Shown piece after piece: positions 35,235 to 44,361 of a DNA stretch of 64,000 nucleotides. The notes under the pieces were generated by a model that saw nothing but the letters and a program-made list of their open reading frames with translations, was not told where the DNA came from and searched no databases. Every line of letters begins with the position of its first letter. The first letter of the stretch is position 1. The DNA lies in assembly GCA_020846975.1 (NCBI GenBank), contig JADLCX010000076.1:1-64000 (forward strand). Reading direction: 5' to 3'. A program made the translations under genes and the position numbers. This DNA is from Phycisphaerales bacterium (lineage in GTDB: Bacteria > Planctomycetota > Phycisphaerae > Phycisphaerales > UBA1924).

Positions 35235-37064
35235 ATGTCTCGTCCAATGAACCGCAGGCTGCGCAACGTGGCGATCGTTCTCGGCGTTGTCGGCGCCGCC
35301 ACGGTTGTCGCAGGGACCATCATCGACCTCACGATGGCGGACCTGCACCTGCGCGGCACGCAGGCGGGCTCGGTCCCCACGGGGATGGTCCTGACCTCGC
35401 AGAACTGCAACGTGTGCCACAGCGGTTTCAGCGTCGAGAACGACCCCATGTCCACCTGGTCGGGCAGCCTCATGGCCCAGGCCGGACGCGATCCCCTGTT
35501 CTTCGCGCAGATGTCGCTGGCAAACCAGGACGCCGGCAACGCGGGCTACTTCTGCATGCGGTGCCACGTCCCCATGTCCTTCGTCTCCGGCAACGCGATG
35601 CCCGCGGACGGCTCGGCGCTGACCGCCGCGGACAAGGACGGCGTGACGTGCCACTTCTGCCACTCGATGGTCGATCCGATCTACCGCCCGGGCGAGAGCC
35701 CGACCGCGGACCTGGCGATCCTCAACGCGCTCCCGGGCGGCCCGCCCGAGTACTACGGCAACGCCCAGTTCGTGCTCGATCCCACCGGAACGCGCCGAGG
35801 CCCGCTGACCGACGCGATGGCCCCGCACGACACCCACGCTTCGGGCTTCTTCCGCAGTTCCAATATGTGCGGCACGTGCCACGAGGTGGGCAATATCGCC
35901 GTCAGCAAGCAGCCCGACGGCACCTACCGCTACAACGCGATGAACCAGGCGACGCCCGACGAGAACCCCGCCATGCAGTTCCCGCTGGAACGCACGTTCT
36001 CGGAGTGGCGGCTCAGCGCGTTCGCCGCGGGCGGTGTCGATATGCAGGGCCGGTTCGGCGGCAACGGCCCCACGGTCGTGAGCACCTGCCAGGACTGCCA
36101 CATGCCCAAGGCGACCACCAACGTGTGCGTCTACACGCCGGAACGCCCCGGCATGGGTCGGCATGAGTTTGCCGGCGCGGGGGCGCAGGTGATCGACCTG
36201 ATCAGCGCGTTCACGGCCGGAGACCCGGCGGTCGACCAGGCGGCCCTCGCCCGCGGGCGTGCGGCCTCGGTCTCGATGCTCGAACGCGCCGCGTCGGTCG
36301 AGACCACGCAGACGGGCGGGCAACTGAACGTGCGGGTTATCAACGAGACCGGGCACAAGCTGCCCACCGGGCACATCGAGGGCCGGCGGGTCTGGATCAA
36401 CGTGCGGTACCTGAACGCCCAGGGCACGCTGATGGCTGAACGCGGGCACTACGACCTCCTCCAGGCCGAACTGCACCACGACGACACGACCGTCTTCGAG
36501 ATGCACGTCGGCATCAGCGACTTCGCGTCCGGAGTGACGGGGCTCGCGGCCGGTCGGACCGGGCACATGGTCATGGCCGACACGATCGTGAAGGACAACC
36601 GCATCCCGCCGCGTGGCTTCAACAACGAGGCGTTCGCCGCCGCGGGCGCGCCGGTGGTCGCGGCGGAATACGCCGACGGCCAGCACTGGGCCGACCGCGC
36701 GTACTCGATCCCGGCCGGCGCGGCATCCGCGGAAGTGCGGGTGTACTACCAGAACACGCCGAAGGAGTACATCCTCGAACTGCGCGACAACAACCACACC
36801 GACAACTGGGGACAGACGCTCTACAACCTCTGGAACCAGACCGGCCGCGGCGCGCCGATCGAGATGGCGTCGAAGTCGATCAACCTGACCACGTTCTGCG
36901 CTTCGGACTTCAACCGCTCGGGCTCGACCACCATCCAGGACCTGTTCGACTTCCTCGGCGCGTTCTTCGGACAGGACCCGCTGGCCGACATCAACAGCAA
37001 CGGCCTGATCAGCGTCCAGGATGTCTTCGACTACCTCGCGGCGTACTTCTCCGGGTGCGTGTGA
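35235..37064 (+). CDS. Exported five-haem cytochrome c family protein with dockerin-like tail
   Basis: A 609-residue exported protein. An N-terminal hydrophobic segment (NVAIVLGVVGAATVVAGTII) is a signal or anchor. Five CXXCH haem sites follow: CNVCH (58-62), CMRCH (107-111), CHFCH (139-143), CGTCH (212-216) and CQDCH (about residue 290). This is the cytochrome c554/MtrA-like multihaem pattern. A beta-rich region then leads to two dockerin-like repeats, the first in DFNRSGSTTIQDLFDFLGAF and the second ending SGCV. ATG 35235 has GGAG six bases upstream. Haems so spaced suggest electron transfer; the tail suggests surface location. Substrate and partners are unknown. Confidence 0.85.
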   Translation: MSRPMNRRLRNVAIVLGVVGAATVVAGTIIDLTMADLHLRGTQAGSVPTGMVLTSQNCNVCHSGFSVENDPMSTWSGSLMAQAGRDPLFFAQMSLANQDAGNAGYFCMRCHVPMSFVSGNAMPADGSALTAADKDGVTCHFCHSMVDPIYRPGESPTADLAILNALPGGPPEYYGNAQFVLDPTGTRRGPLTDAMAPHDTHASGFFRSSNMCGTCHEVGNIAVSKQPDGTYRYNAMNQATPDENPAMQFPLERTFSEWRLSAFAAGGVDMQGRFGGNGPTVVSTCQDCHMPKATTNVCVYTPERPGMGRHEFAGAGAQVIDLISAFTAGDPAVDQAALARGRAASVSMLERAASVETTQTGGQLNVRVINETGHKLPTGHIEGRRVWINVRYLNAQGTLMAERGHYDLLQAELHHDDTTVFEMHVGISDFASGVTGLAAGRTGHMVMADTIVKDNRIPPRGFNNEAFAAAGAPVVAAEYADGQHWADRAYSIPAGAASAEVRVYYQNTPKEYILELRDNNHTDNWGQTLYNLWNQTGRGAPIEMASKSINLTTFCASDFNRSGSTTIQDLFDFLGAFFGQDPLADINSNGLISVQDVFDYLAAYFSGCV

Positions 37065-37093
37065 TCGCGCACTCGGCCTCTCGCCGAGAGCGG

Positions 37094-37099
37094 TAGACT
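37094..37099 (+). promoter_or_regulatory. -10-like TAGACT upstream of the 37106 start
   Basis: TAGACT ends six bases before GTG 37106, the same spacing as the other putative leaderless starts. An earlier in-frame GTG at 37100 would lie directly on the element. Confidence 0.35.
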
Positions 37100-37105
37100 G
37101 TGGCG

Positions 37106-38080
37106 GTGACGACGCCGACACGCATCCGCATCGATCAGCCGCTCGACTGCCCGGACTGCGGGTATGACCTGCGCGGACTCACGCTCGACGCCAACTGCCC
37201 CGAGTGCGGAGCGCTCGCCGAACGGTCGCTCGACCAACTCTCCCTTTCCGATCGCCGTTACCTGAGGCGTCTGCGCGCCGGGGCGTTGCTGGCGGGGCTC
37301 GCGGCGGTCAACGTGCCGGTCGCCTACATCGCGATGGTGACGACGTACTTCTTCTTCTCCGCCTCCCCGACCGGCGCTGGCGCATGGACGATGAGGCCGG
37401 AGTACCTGGTCTTCGCGGCCGCGCTCGCCGCGGGGCCCGTGCTCGGCGCGCTCGGATGGTCGCGTCTCCGCGCCGCGCAACCGCCGGTGCTCCTCCCGGA
37501 TGGGCGGGTGCACCGACCCGCGTACCGACCGGCCAGCGCGCTGGTCCTGCCGCTGTCCCTGCTCTACGCGGCGATGACCGCGGGCGCGATCACCGCCTAC
37601 TCGATGTACTCCGTGCGGCCGCCTCGTGCGTGGCCATCTTTGGGTCGAAGCGCGCTGCCTGTCGTGGCCGGGTCGGCCGGATGCCTGTGGGGCCTGCGCA
37701 TGCTTGTTGGGTTGCGACACGTCTCGGACCTGCTTCGGCGGCTGGGCCGCGGGCGTGCCGCGGCGTCGGCGGCGTTCTGGGCGAGCACTTCTCTCGGCGC
37801 GGTCGGGGCGTGCGTGCTGGGCGGCATCCTGGCCCTGATCCTGCCGAACATCCCGCTCTACATCCGTAGTCTGGAGTCGTACGACCTCGGACTGGTCTGC
37901 ATCATGATCGCACTGGCGACCGCCGCGGCAATCACGCTCGGCAACGCGATACTGCAGGTGATGCTGATCGGGGCGCTCACGCGGGCGATGGCGATCGCGC
38001 GGAGCCGAACCCGCGCGACGTTCGTTCTGATGGACAGCAACGACGCCGCAAAGCCCGCCGCGGAAACGGAGAACGCATGA
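37106..38080 (+). CDS. Polytopic membrane protein with N-terminal zinc ribbon
   Basis: A 324-residue protein. The zinc ribbon is at the N-terminus: CPDCGYDLRGL...CPECG (residues about 14-34). Six or so hydrophobic segments follow, starting with LRAGALLAGLAAVNVPVAYI and ending in a polar tail. The motif YDLRGL...CPECG is the same as in the C-terminal ribbons of this window, but here the order of ribbon and membrane part is reversed. GTG 37106 was chosen for its position behind TAGACT; GTG 37100 adds two residues. The stop overlaps the ATG of the FAD oxidoreductase, suggesting coupling. The function is unknown. Confidence 0.7.
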   Translation: MTTPTRIRIDQPLDCPDCGYDLRGLTLDANCPECGALAERSLDQLSLSDRRYLRRLRAGALLAGLAAVNVPVAYIAMVTTYFFFSASPTGAGAWTMRPEYLVFAAALAAGPVLGALGWSRLRAAQPPVLLPDGRVHRPAYRPASALVLPLSLLYAAMTAGAITAYSMYSVRPPRAWPSLGRSALPVVAGSAGCLWGLRMLVGLRHVSDLLRRLGRGRAAASAAFWASTSLGAVGACVLGGILALILPNIPLYIRSLESYDLGLVCIMIALATAAAITLGNAILQVMLIGALTRAMAIARSRTRATFVLMDSNDAAKPAAETENA

Positions 38081-39225
38081 CCGTCTCGCATTGGCGTCGC
38101 TCCCCCACTCCTTCCCGCGTGATGTGCGACGCGGTCGTGGTCGGCGCGGGGATCGCGGGAATCTCGGCCGCGCTGGCGTTCCAGCGGCGCGGGCTGAGCG
38201 TGCGAGTGATCGAGCGCCACACGCTCGGCTCGGGCGCGAGCTGCCGCAACGCCGGCTTCCTGATGCGCGGGAGCGCGGACCATTACGCCGCGGCCGCGGA
38301 ACTGTACGGGCGGGACCGGGCCAGGCGGCTCTGGCGATTCAACGAGGAGAACCTCGCGGCACTCCGGGCCGAGGGCGCCGAGAGCCTTGCGAGTTTCCGC
38401 AACGTGCCGTCGAAACTGCTCGCGCTCGATCCGGCCCAGGAGGCGGCGTTGAAGTGGTCGGCCGAGATGCTCAGGACCGACGGATTCAACGCCGCCTGGG
38501 AGACCGAGGGTGATGACGCCGTGTGGAGGTCCGGCCGGGTGATCGGCGCGCTGGTCAATCCCGATGATGCGTCGGTCAACTCTTGGGAGTTGATGCGGCT
38601 GCTGGCCTCGAGGCTCGCCAAGCCCGTGGATGAGAACCACGAAGTGTTCGCGGTCGAGCCCGACGCTTCGGTGGTGCGCGTGCGGACCGCCGACCACGAC
38701 TTTCTCGCACCTCGGGTGCTGGTGTGCACGAACGCGTATGGGCCGCTGCTGTTCCCCTCGCTCGAGGGCGCCGTCACGCCGCGCCGCGGCCAGATGATCG
38801 CGGTGCGCTTCCCGCCGGGCCGCGGCGTGCGGCTGGGCGCGAGTTACTACTTCAACCACGGATCGGAGTACACGCGCCAGACGCCCGACGGCACGATCGT
38901 GTTCGGCGGGTGCCGGACCTACCACGCCGAGCGCGAGGTCGGGTACGAGGACCGGACCACGCCGTGGGTGCAGGGCGCGATCGAGCAGTGGGTGCGCGAC
39001 CTGCTCGGCGATGGGTTCGAGGTGACGGCGCGGTGGGCGGGCACGATGGGCTTCACGTCCGACGGCCTTCCGATCGTCGGACCGGTCCCGGGGGTCGATC
39101 CCGAGCGAAAGCGGGTGTGGTTCTGCGGCGGTTTCACCGGCCACGGCATGAGCGTCGGCTGGCTGACCGCGCGGGGGGCGGCCGAGGCGATGATGGACGG
39201 GCGAGAAGGCGGGTTTGGCCCTTGA
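38077..39225 (+). CDS. FAD-dependent oxidoreductase (DAO family)
   Basis: A 382-residue flavoprotein. The dinucleotide-binding motif AVVVGAGIAGISAALAFQRRG starts at residue 19, and HTLGSGASCRNAGFLMRGS is the DAO-type second motif. The C-terminal part has the FAD-contacting GTMGFTSDGLPIVGPVPG and FCGGFTGHGMSVGW seen in glycine/sarcosine-oxidase relatives. It should oxidise an amine or amino acid and use FAD, but the substrate is unknown. ATG 38077 overlaps the previous stop (ATGA). The length fits the family. Confidence 0.9.
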   Translation: MTVSHWRRSPTPSRVMCDAVVVGAGIAGISAALAFQRRGLSVRVIERHTLGSGASCRNAGFLMRGSADHYAAAAELYGRDRARRLWRFNEENLAALRAEGAESLASFRNVPSKLLALDPAQEAALKWSAEMLRTDGFNAAWETEGDDAVWRSGRVIGALVNPDDASVNSWELMRLLASRLAKPVDENHEVFAVEPDASVVRVRTADHDFLAPRVLVCTNAYGPLLFPSLEGAVTPRRGQMIAVRFPPGRGVRLGASYYFNHGSEYTRQTPDGTIVFGGCRTYHAEREVGYEDRTTPWVQGAIEQWVRDLLGDGFEVTARWAGTMGFTSDGLPIVGPVPGVDPERKRVWFCGGFTGHGMSVGWLTARGAAEAMMDGREGGFGP

Positions 39226-39250
39226 ACATCCGCCGCGAGCACATCCGCGA

Positions 39251-41035
39251 TCAGGGGGTCGCGGGCGCGGGCGTCGGTGAGGATGGCGGGGCAGTCTCCG
39301 CCATCCCCGGCAGTACCTTGAACGTGCCGTCGGGATTCACGCGCAGGGTCGCTGTGGCCGAGAGGTAGTCGAGCACGCTGTTGCGGAGGTCGGTGCGGGC
39401 CTGGTCCCGGGCCCGCTCGGAATCGCGTAGGGAGTTGGCGGTATCGACCTGGGACTGGGCATCGACCTGGTCGGCCTTGAGCCGCTGCTCCTCGCCGCGG
39501 CGCTCGTTGATGCCCACGCGTTTCTGGGCGAGTTGGAAGTTGAGTTCCGCGCGTTCGATGTCACGGACGCGCTGGCGGACCTCGATCACCAGTTCATCGC
39601 GGAAGCGGTCGTAGTCCCGCTTGGCCTGCTGCAGGGCGATGATGCTCTGTCGCAGTTGCAGGCGCTCGGTCTCGCGATCGAGGGGCCACTCCATGGTCAT
39701 GGCGACCGAGTAGCGTGTGTCGTCGAGTTCGTACACCGCGCCGCCCTCGCGGGCATCGGCATCGGTCGGGAAGGTCAGGCTGCCGGTCAGGTTCAGGTCC
39801 GGGAGCAGGTCGTTCATCGCGTTGCGCACGGCGCGCTCGGAATCGACGAGGCGGTCGGTGCGGTTCTGGAGATCGAGCCGGTACTCCAGGGCCATCGTCG
39901 AGGCCTGGTCGAGCGTCACATCGGGCGCGGGCACGACCAGCTCGAACGGGAGCAACTCGACGCGCGTGTCCTCGGGCAATCCGAGGCGGACGCGCAGGCG
40001 ATCGACGGCGAGCACCAGCAGCTCGCGCGCGTTGGCCAGGCTCGATTCGGCGCTGAGCACATCGTTCTCGGCGAGGTTGACCTGAAACTCGGCCACGCGC
40101 CCGGCGTCGTACAGCGCCTTCTGCCGGTCTCGGATCGACTTCAGCCCGTCGAGCTGGCGCTCGGTGCTCTCAACACCCGCCTGCTGCTGGAGGATCTGGA
40201 AATAGTCCCTCGCCAGCGCGACCAGGTGCTGGCGTCGGAAGTCCTCGAAGTCTCGCGCGGCGTACACGAGGTCTCGCTCGGCCTGGATGCGGCTCTCCTG
40301 CGCGACCAGCCCCGCGCCGCGGAGCAGGGGGATCGAGGCGTCGAGCACGAGCGAGGAACTCTGCCGGTACTGCTCGGTCGCCGACGAGCGCAGGTTCTCG
40401 GTGGCCTGCCAGACCCAGCGGGCCTCGACCTCGCCGCCGTAGGGAAGCCGCTGGCGCACGCCCGCGCGGTTCATGATGTTCAGCACGCTCGCGACGTTGC
40501 CGTCGGTCTGGGTCTGGTCGAACCCGACGCTGGAGTCGGCGAACAGCCGCGGCGACCACTGGTGCCGCTCGATGAGCAGCCGGATCGAGGCGACGATGTA
40601 GTCCTCCTCGGCGTTGAGGTACTCGCGCCCGGTTTTCTGGGCCTGCTGCCAGACGCCGCGAAGGTCGAGCCCGACCACGACGGGCGCGGTCGGTTGCTGG
40701 AGGTCTCGCAGCCGGGCGGCCACATCACGGTCCGCGGCGGCCCGCTTGAACGACAGATCCTCCGCCGCGGGGTTGGCGGTCGTGGGCTCCCAACCCGAGA
40801 GAGCCTTGCGCGGCGGCAGGTCGGGCGGATCCCAGGTTCGCGCCGGGTGAACAGCCTCGCCGACCGTTCCTCCGTTGCCGAGGTGGCCGGACCGCTGGCC
40901 GAGCAACCGATCGACCTTCTGGTCGATGTCGCGCAGGTCGCCAGCACACGCGCAGAGCAGCAGCGTGCCGGTCCCCAACGCACCGAGTGCAACCGAACGG
41001 ATACCTCGATTGGAAAAAGTTTGGATCGTCGGCAC
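39251..41035 (-). CDS. TolC-type outer-membrane efflux lipoprotein
   Basis: A 594-residue outer-membrane factor. GTG 41035 is chosen because GGAG lies six bases upstream and because it gives a proper lipoprotein signal peptide; ATG 41110 would put 25 polar residues before it. The signal ends in LLLCAC, so Cys29 may be lipidated. The TolC repeat structure is visible twice: helices such as YFQILQQQAGVESTERQLDGL in the first half and SVAMTMEWPLDRETERLQLR in the second, with long Gln/Glu/Arg coiled coil in between. It forms the trimeric exit duct of tripartite exporters. No inner-membrane pump or adaptor gene is adjacent, so its partner is elsewhere. Confidence 0.88.
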   Translation of the reverse strand: MPTIQTFSNRGIRSVALGALGTGTLLLCACAGDLRDIDQKVDRLLGQRSGHLGNGGTVGEAVHPARTWDPPDLPPRKALSGWEPTTANPAAEDLSFKRAAADRDVAARLRDLQQPTAPVVVGLDLRGVWQQAQKTGREYLNAEEDYIVASIRLLIERHQWSPRLFADSSVGFDQTQTDGNVASVLNIMNRAGVRQRLPYGGEVEARWVWQATENLRSSATEQYRQSSSLVLDASIPLLRGAGLVAQESRIQAERDLVYAARDFEDFRRQHLVALARDYFQILQQQAGVESTERQLDGLKSIRDRQKALYDAGRVAEFQVNLAENDVLSAESSLANARELLVLAVDRLRVRLGLPEDTRVELLPFELVVPAPDVTLDQASTMALEYRLDLQNRTDRLVDSERAVRNAMNDLLPDLNLTGSLTFPTDADAREGGAVYELDDTRYSVAMTMEWPLDRETERLQLRQSIIALQQAKRDYDRFRDELVIEVRQRVRDIERAELNFQLAQKRVGINERRGEEQRLKADQVDAQSQVDTANSLRDSERARDQARTDLRNSVLDYLSATATLRVNPDGTFKVLPGMAETAPPSSPTPAPATP

Positions 41036-41289
41036 CCCGTTCTCCTGCAAGAACGCGGCCAGTTTACCGCAGATCGCCTCACGATGTTGCGATCCGATGG
41101 GGTCGTCCATATGGTTGGCACACTTCGGCGGAAGTCGAAGTCCCCGATTCGGGGGAGACACACGATCCGGGGTGGGTCCGGGGTGGGATTGCTCGCGAGG
41201 GGAGGGAGGTTTCGACGTCGCTTGGCCCGCCCGGCGGATCGCAGAACGCGGCCGCGGCGCGGGTCTGATCCTCAGGAGACCCATCGGCC

Positions 41290-44106
41290 ATGGCATCCAT
41301 CACGTACGACGGCCATTCGTTCATGCTCGATGGGCGGCGGATCTGGCTGGTGAGCGGCTCGATCAACTACGTGCGTGTTCCTCGTGCCCAGTGGGCGGAG
41401 CGGATCGCCGCGGCGAAGCACGCGGGACTGAACACGATCGAGTTGCCGCTGATCTGGGCCCGGCACGAGCCGCGGCAGGGTCACTTCGACTTCCAGAACG
41501 ACAACGACATTCGGTACCTGGTGCAACTCATCCACAAGGCGGGCATGCACGTGTTCCTGCGCGCCGGGCCGTATGTGGATGCCAAATGGGACATGGGCGG
41601 GCTTCCGCCGTGGCTGCTGGGGCTGAACGCGGCGCAGGGCGGCATCCGACTGCGCACCAACCAGAACGTGTTCCTCGATGCGTGCTCGCGGTACATCACC
41701 GCGCTGGCGGGTCAACTCCGCGACCTGCAGGTGACCAGCCCGACCAAGGGCGGGGCCAGCGGCGGGCCGATCCTGCTGATGCAGACCGAGACGGGCTGGA
41801 CGTGCGGCGACGATGCGCTGGCGAGCAGCTACCTGCTGGAGATCGATCGCTACTTCCGCGAGGCCGGGTTCAGCGTGCCGCTGGTGAACTCCAACGACCT
41901 GTGGCAGAGCGTCGAGGGCGAGATCGACGGGTGGACGGGCTTCGACGGGCTGCTCGGACACCTGCGGCAACTGGCTTCGATCCGGCCGACATCGCCGCGA
42001 CTGGTGACGCAGTTCCGGATCGGGCGCACGCGGATCTGGGGCTCGGCGGCCGAGCCGGCGCACACGCCGGGCGTGGTGCAGGCGCGGCTGACGGAGGTGC
42101 TGGCGGCTGGGGGGCAGTTCAACATCGACCCGTTCTTCGGCGGGACGAACCTGGGCTTCTCGGGCGGGCGCGACGAGCGGTCGGCCGAGTCGTTCGTGTG
42201 CGCGAGTTTCGACAACGGCGCGCCGCTGTGCGAGACGGGCCGGCCGGGCGAGTGCTACCACGCCGTGCGGCGGGTGAGCACGTTCGCGAACCGGTTCTCG
42301 CGTCTGCTGGCGCACCTGGATCAGTCGCGGCACACGGTGGCGGTGGCGCCGGGTTCGGCGGTGTCGTCGAGGCCGTCGGTCGTGCACTGCACCGGCTCGC
42401 AGGGAAGCGTCGCGTTTGTGTTCGGCGGGGCGGATCAGGCCGAGGGCGCGAAGTCCGAGCCCCTGTCGCTGCTGCTGCCCGACGGATCGGCGTTGCCCGT
42501 GGACCTGGCGGGCCAGTCGTCGGCGTGGTGCCTGCTGGATACCCGGCTGACGGCGCGGGCGCAACTGGACTACTGCAACCTGTCGGCGTTCGCGCTGGTG
42601 GGCAAGGTGTTCGTGTGCTTCGGGGCCGAGGGCGTGCGCGGCCACATGTCGATCAACGGCTCTCCGCTGGAGGTCACCGTCCCGGGCGGCAAGGAGCCGC
42701 TGGTACACGAGCACGAGGGGATCGTGGTCGTCATCGCCAGCGCGAGGCAACTCGAGACGATCGCGGTCGATGACCACGCGGTCTATATCGGCGTCGAGAC
42801 CATCGACGCCAGCGGCCACCCGCACGCGCCGGCCGATGCCAAGCACTTCACGCGGATCGACACCGACGGCCAGTCCAAGCAGCACAAGGTCGCGGTCGGC
42901 GCGTCGCACGGCGCGGCCCACGGGGGCGCGCACAAGGGCTCGCCGCGCAAGCCCGCGCTCGACGAGTGGACCTGCGCGAACGTCGCCGGGTACACGAGCG
43001 GCTCGAGCGCCCGCTACGCCTCGATCAAGGCGCCCGCCGACCTGGTGTCGCTCGGCGCGCCGTACGGGTACGGCTGGTACCGCGCGAAGTTCTCGTCGAG
43101 TTCGCCGCGCCGGGTGAAGGTGATGTTCCCGCAGTCGGCGCACCGGCTGCACGTCTCGCTGGACGGCGAGCCGGCGGGCGTGGTGGGGGTGGGCGCGGGC
43201 GCGACGCCGCAGGCCGCGCTCTCGCTCAAGAAGGGCTCGCACACGCTGGTGCTGCTGGCCGAGAACCTCGGACGCGTGAGCGCCGGGGCGGACCTGGGCG
43301 AGCAGACCGGGCTGTGGGGGCACGCCTGGTGCGTGGAGCACCTGTCGATCGGCAAGCCCAAACTGGTGGCGAGCGAGCCGGTGGACATCCTGAACTTCCG
43401 CGCGCCGCTCTGGCGCGTGCACCGCGACGACATGACCGATCCGATGCGGCTGACGTGGGCGATCCAGCACCGGCGCAAGACGCCGGTGATCATGTCGATC
43501 GCGCCCTTCGAGAGTTCGGGGGGGACGGCCAACGGCGGCATCGTGCTGCTGGACGGGCGGCCGATCTCGTACTTCCCGACGGGCGCGGCGCGGACGATCG
43601 TGTTCGACGCCGAGCAACTGGGGCGCGGCAAGAACGAGATCCAGATCTCGATGATCGGATCGACGGAGAACGAGGCCGCCGCGCTCGCGAAGGCGGTCAG
43701 TTTCGACGAGGGTGTGGACTGCCTGACGGGCAAGGCCGAGTGGTCGTTCGCCAAGTGGGACCAGCCCGGAGCCGAGGCCTACCACAAGGCCCAGCGAGCC
43801 GAGGGGCACCACGGCCCGTTGTGGTGGAAGTCGCACTTCCACACGGGCGAATCGGATGCGCCGCTGTTCTTCGAGGCCGCGGGGCTCTCGAAGGGCCAGA
43901 TCTATCTGAACGGCACGCACGTCGGACGCTTCTGGGTCTCGACCGCCGCGGGCAAGAAGGTGCCGCCGCAGTCGCGGTACCTGCTGCCGCGGCCGATGCT
44001 GCGCCACGGCGATGAGCCGAACGACCTGGTCGTGTTCGACGAGCATGGCTTCGCGCCGACGCGCTGCAGGCTGGTCGCGGACTCGGGCGTTCGGGCTCTC
44101 GACTGA
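41290..44106 (+). CDS. GH35 beta-galactosidase-like protein without the catalytic residues
   Basis: A 938-residue protein with clear homology to GH35 (beta/alpha)8 beta-galactosidases over residues 1-330: SGSINYVRVPRAQWAERIAA, HVFLRAGPYVDAKWDMGG, LVTQFRIGRTRIWG and FGGTNLGF. C-terminal jelly-roll domains follow. In an ungapped hand alignment with human GLB1, the acid/base Glu188 falls on Gly169 (MQTETGW), the nucleophile Glu268 falls on Gln241, Asn187 on Thr168 and Glu129 on Lys99. A functional galactosidase mechanism is therefore unlikely. There is no signal peptide, so the protein is cytosolic or exported otherwise. It may be a sugar-binding pseudoenzyme or a different enzyme. ATG 41290 has only a weakly placed GGAG. 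Confidence 0.8.
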   Translation: MASITYDGHSFMLDGRRIWLVSGSINYVRVPRAQWAERIAAAKHAGLNTIELPLIWARHEPRQGHFDFQNDNDIRYLVQLIHKAGMHVFLRAGPYVDAKWDMGGLPPWLLGLNAAQGGIRLRTNQNVFLDACSRYITALAGQLRDLQVTSPTKGGASGGPILLMQTETGWTCGDDALASSYLLEIDRYFREAGFSVPLVNSNDLWQSVEGEIDGWTGFDGLLGHLRQLASIRPTSPRLVTQFRIGRTRIWGSAAEPAHTPGVVQARLTEVLAAGGQFNIDPFFGGTNLGFSGGRDERSAESFVCASFDNGAPLCETGRPGECYHAVRRVSTFANRFSRLLAHLDQSRHTVAVAPGSAVSSRPSVVHCTGSQGSVAFVFGGADQAEGAKSEPLSLLLPDGSALPVDLAGQSSAWCLLDTRLTARAQLDYCNLSAFALVGKVFVCFGAEGVRGHMSINGSPLEVTVPGGKEPLVHEHEGIVVVIASARQLETIAVDDHAVYIGVETIDASGHPHAPADAKHFTRIDTDGQSKQHKVAVGASHGAAHGGAHKGSPRKPALDEWTCANVAGYTSGSSARYASIKAPADLVSLGAPYGYGWYRAKFSSSSPRRVKVMFPQSAHRLHVSLDGEPAGVVGVGAGATPQAALSLKKGSHTLVLLAENLGRVSAGADLGEQTGLWGHAWCVEHLSIGKPKLVASEPVDILNFRAPLWRVHRDDMTDPMRLTWAIQHRRKTPVIMSIAPFESSGGTANGGIVLLDGRPISYFPTGAARTIVFDAEQLGRGKNEIQISMIGSTENEAAALAKAVSFDEGVDCLTGKAEWSFAKWDQPGAEAYHKAQRAEGHHGPLWWKSHFHTGESDAPLFFEAAGLSKGQIYLNGTHVGRFWVSTAAGKKVPPQSRYLLPRPMLRHGDEPNDLVVFDEHGFAPTRCRLVADSGVRALD

Positions 44107-44142
44107 TCGCTCGCTGCGTTTGGCGTCTCATCGCAGCCCCGA

Positions 44143-44172
44143 CCGGCGCGCCCGATAACCCGCGGGCGCCGG
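44143..44172 (+). terminator. GC-rich hairpin after the GH35-like gene
   Basis: CCGGCGCGCCCG pairs with CGGGCGCCGG with two bulged bases, 37 bp after the stop. No T-tract follows, so terminator activity is uncertain. Confidence 0.3.
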
Positions 44173-44361
44173 CCCCGGTTGGGCGCGTTTGCGATGTCCG
44201 TCGGGGCGGGTCGTGCCGTCGCGCTCATCCTCATGACCGATCGGACCGATTCGTCCGCTCAGCGCGGCGTGTGCGCCGGGTCCGTTGCCGCGTGCGCCCG
44301 ATGTCCGCTCGCGAGGACCGGGCGGCCCGGGTGTCGGAGCCACGTGCACGAAAGGAACGCC

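Noticed and set aside
35019..37121. A 700-codon open frame on the - strand opposite the multihaem gene
   Set aside because: The + strand contains five CXXCH sites, a Shine-Dalgarno and a dockerin tail. The - strand frame is a shadow.
39251..41296. A start at ATG 41110 or further upstream for the TolC-type gene
   Set aside because: GTG 41035 has a well-spaced GGAG and places the lipoprotein signal at the N-terminus. The longer forms add polar or Pro/Arg-rich residues.
41272..44046. A 924-codon open frame on the - strand opposite the GH35-like gene
   Set aside because: The composition is Arg/Ala/His-rich and no motif is recognised. The + strand frame has clear GH35 homology.
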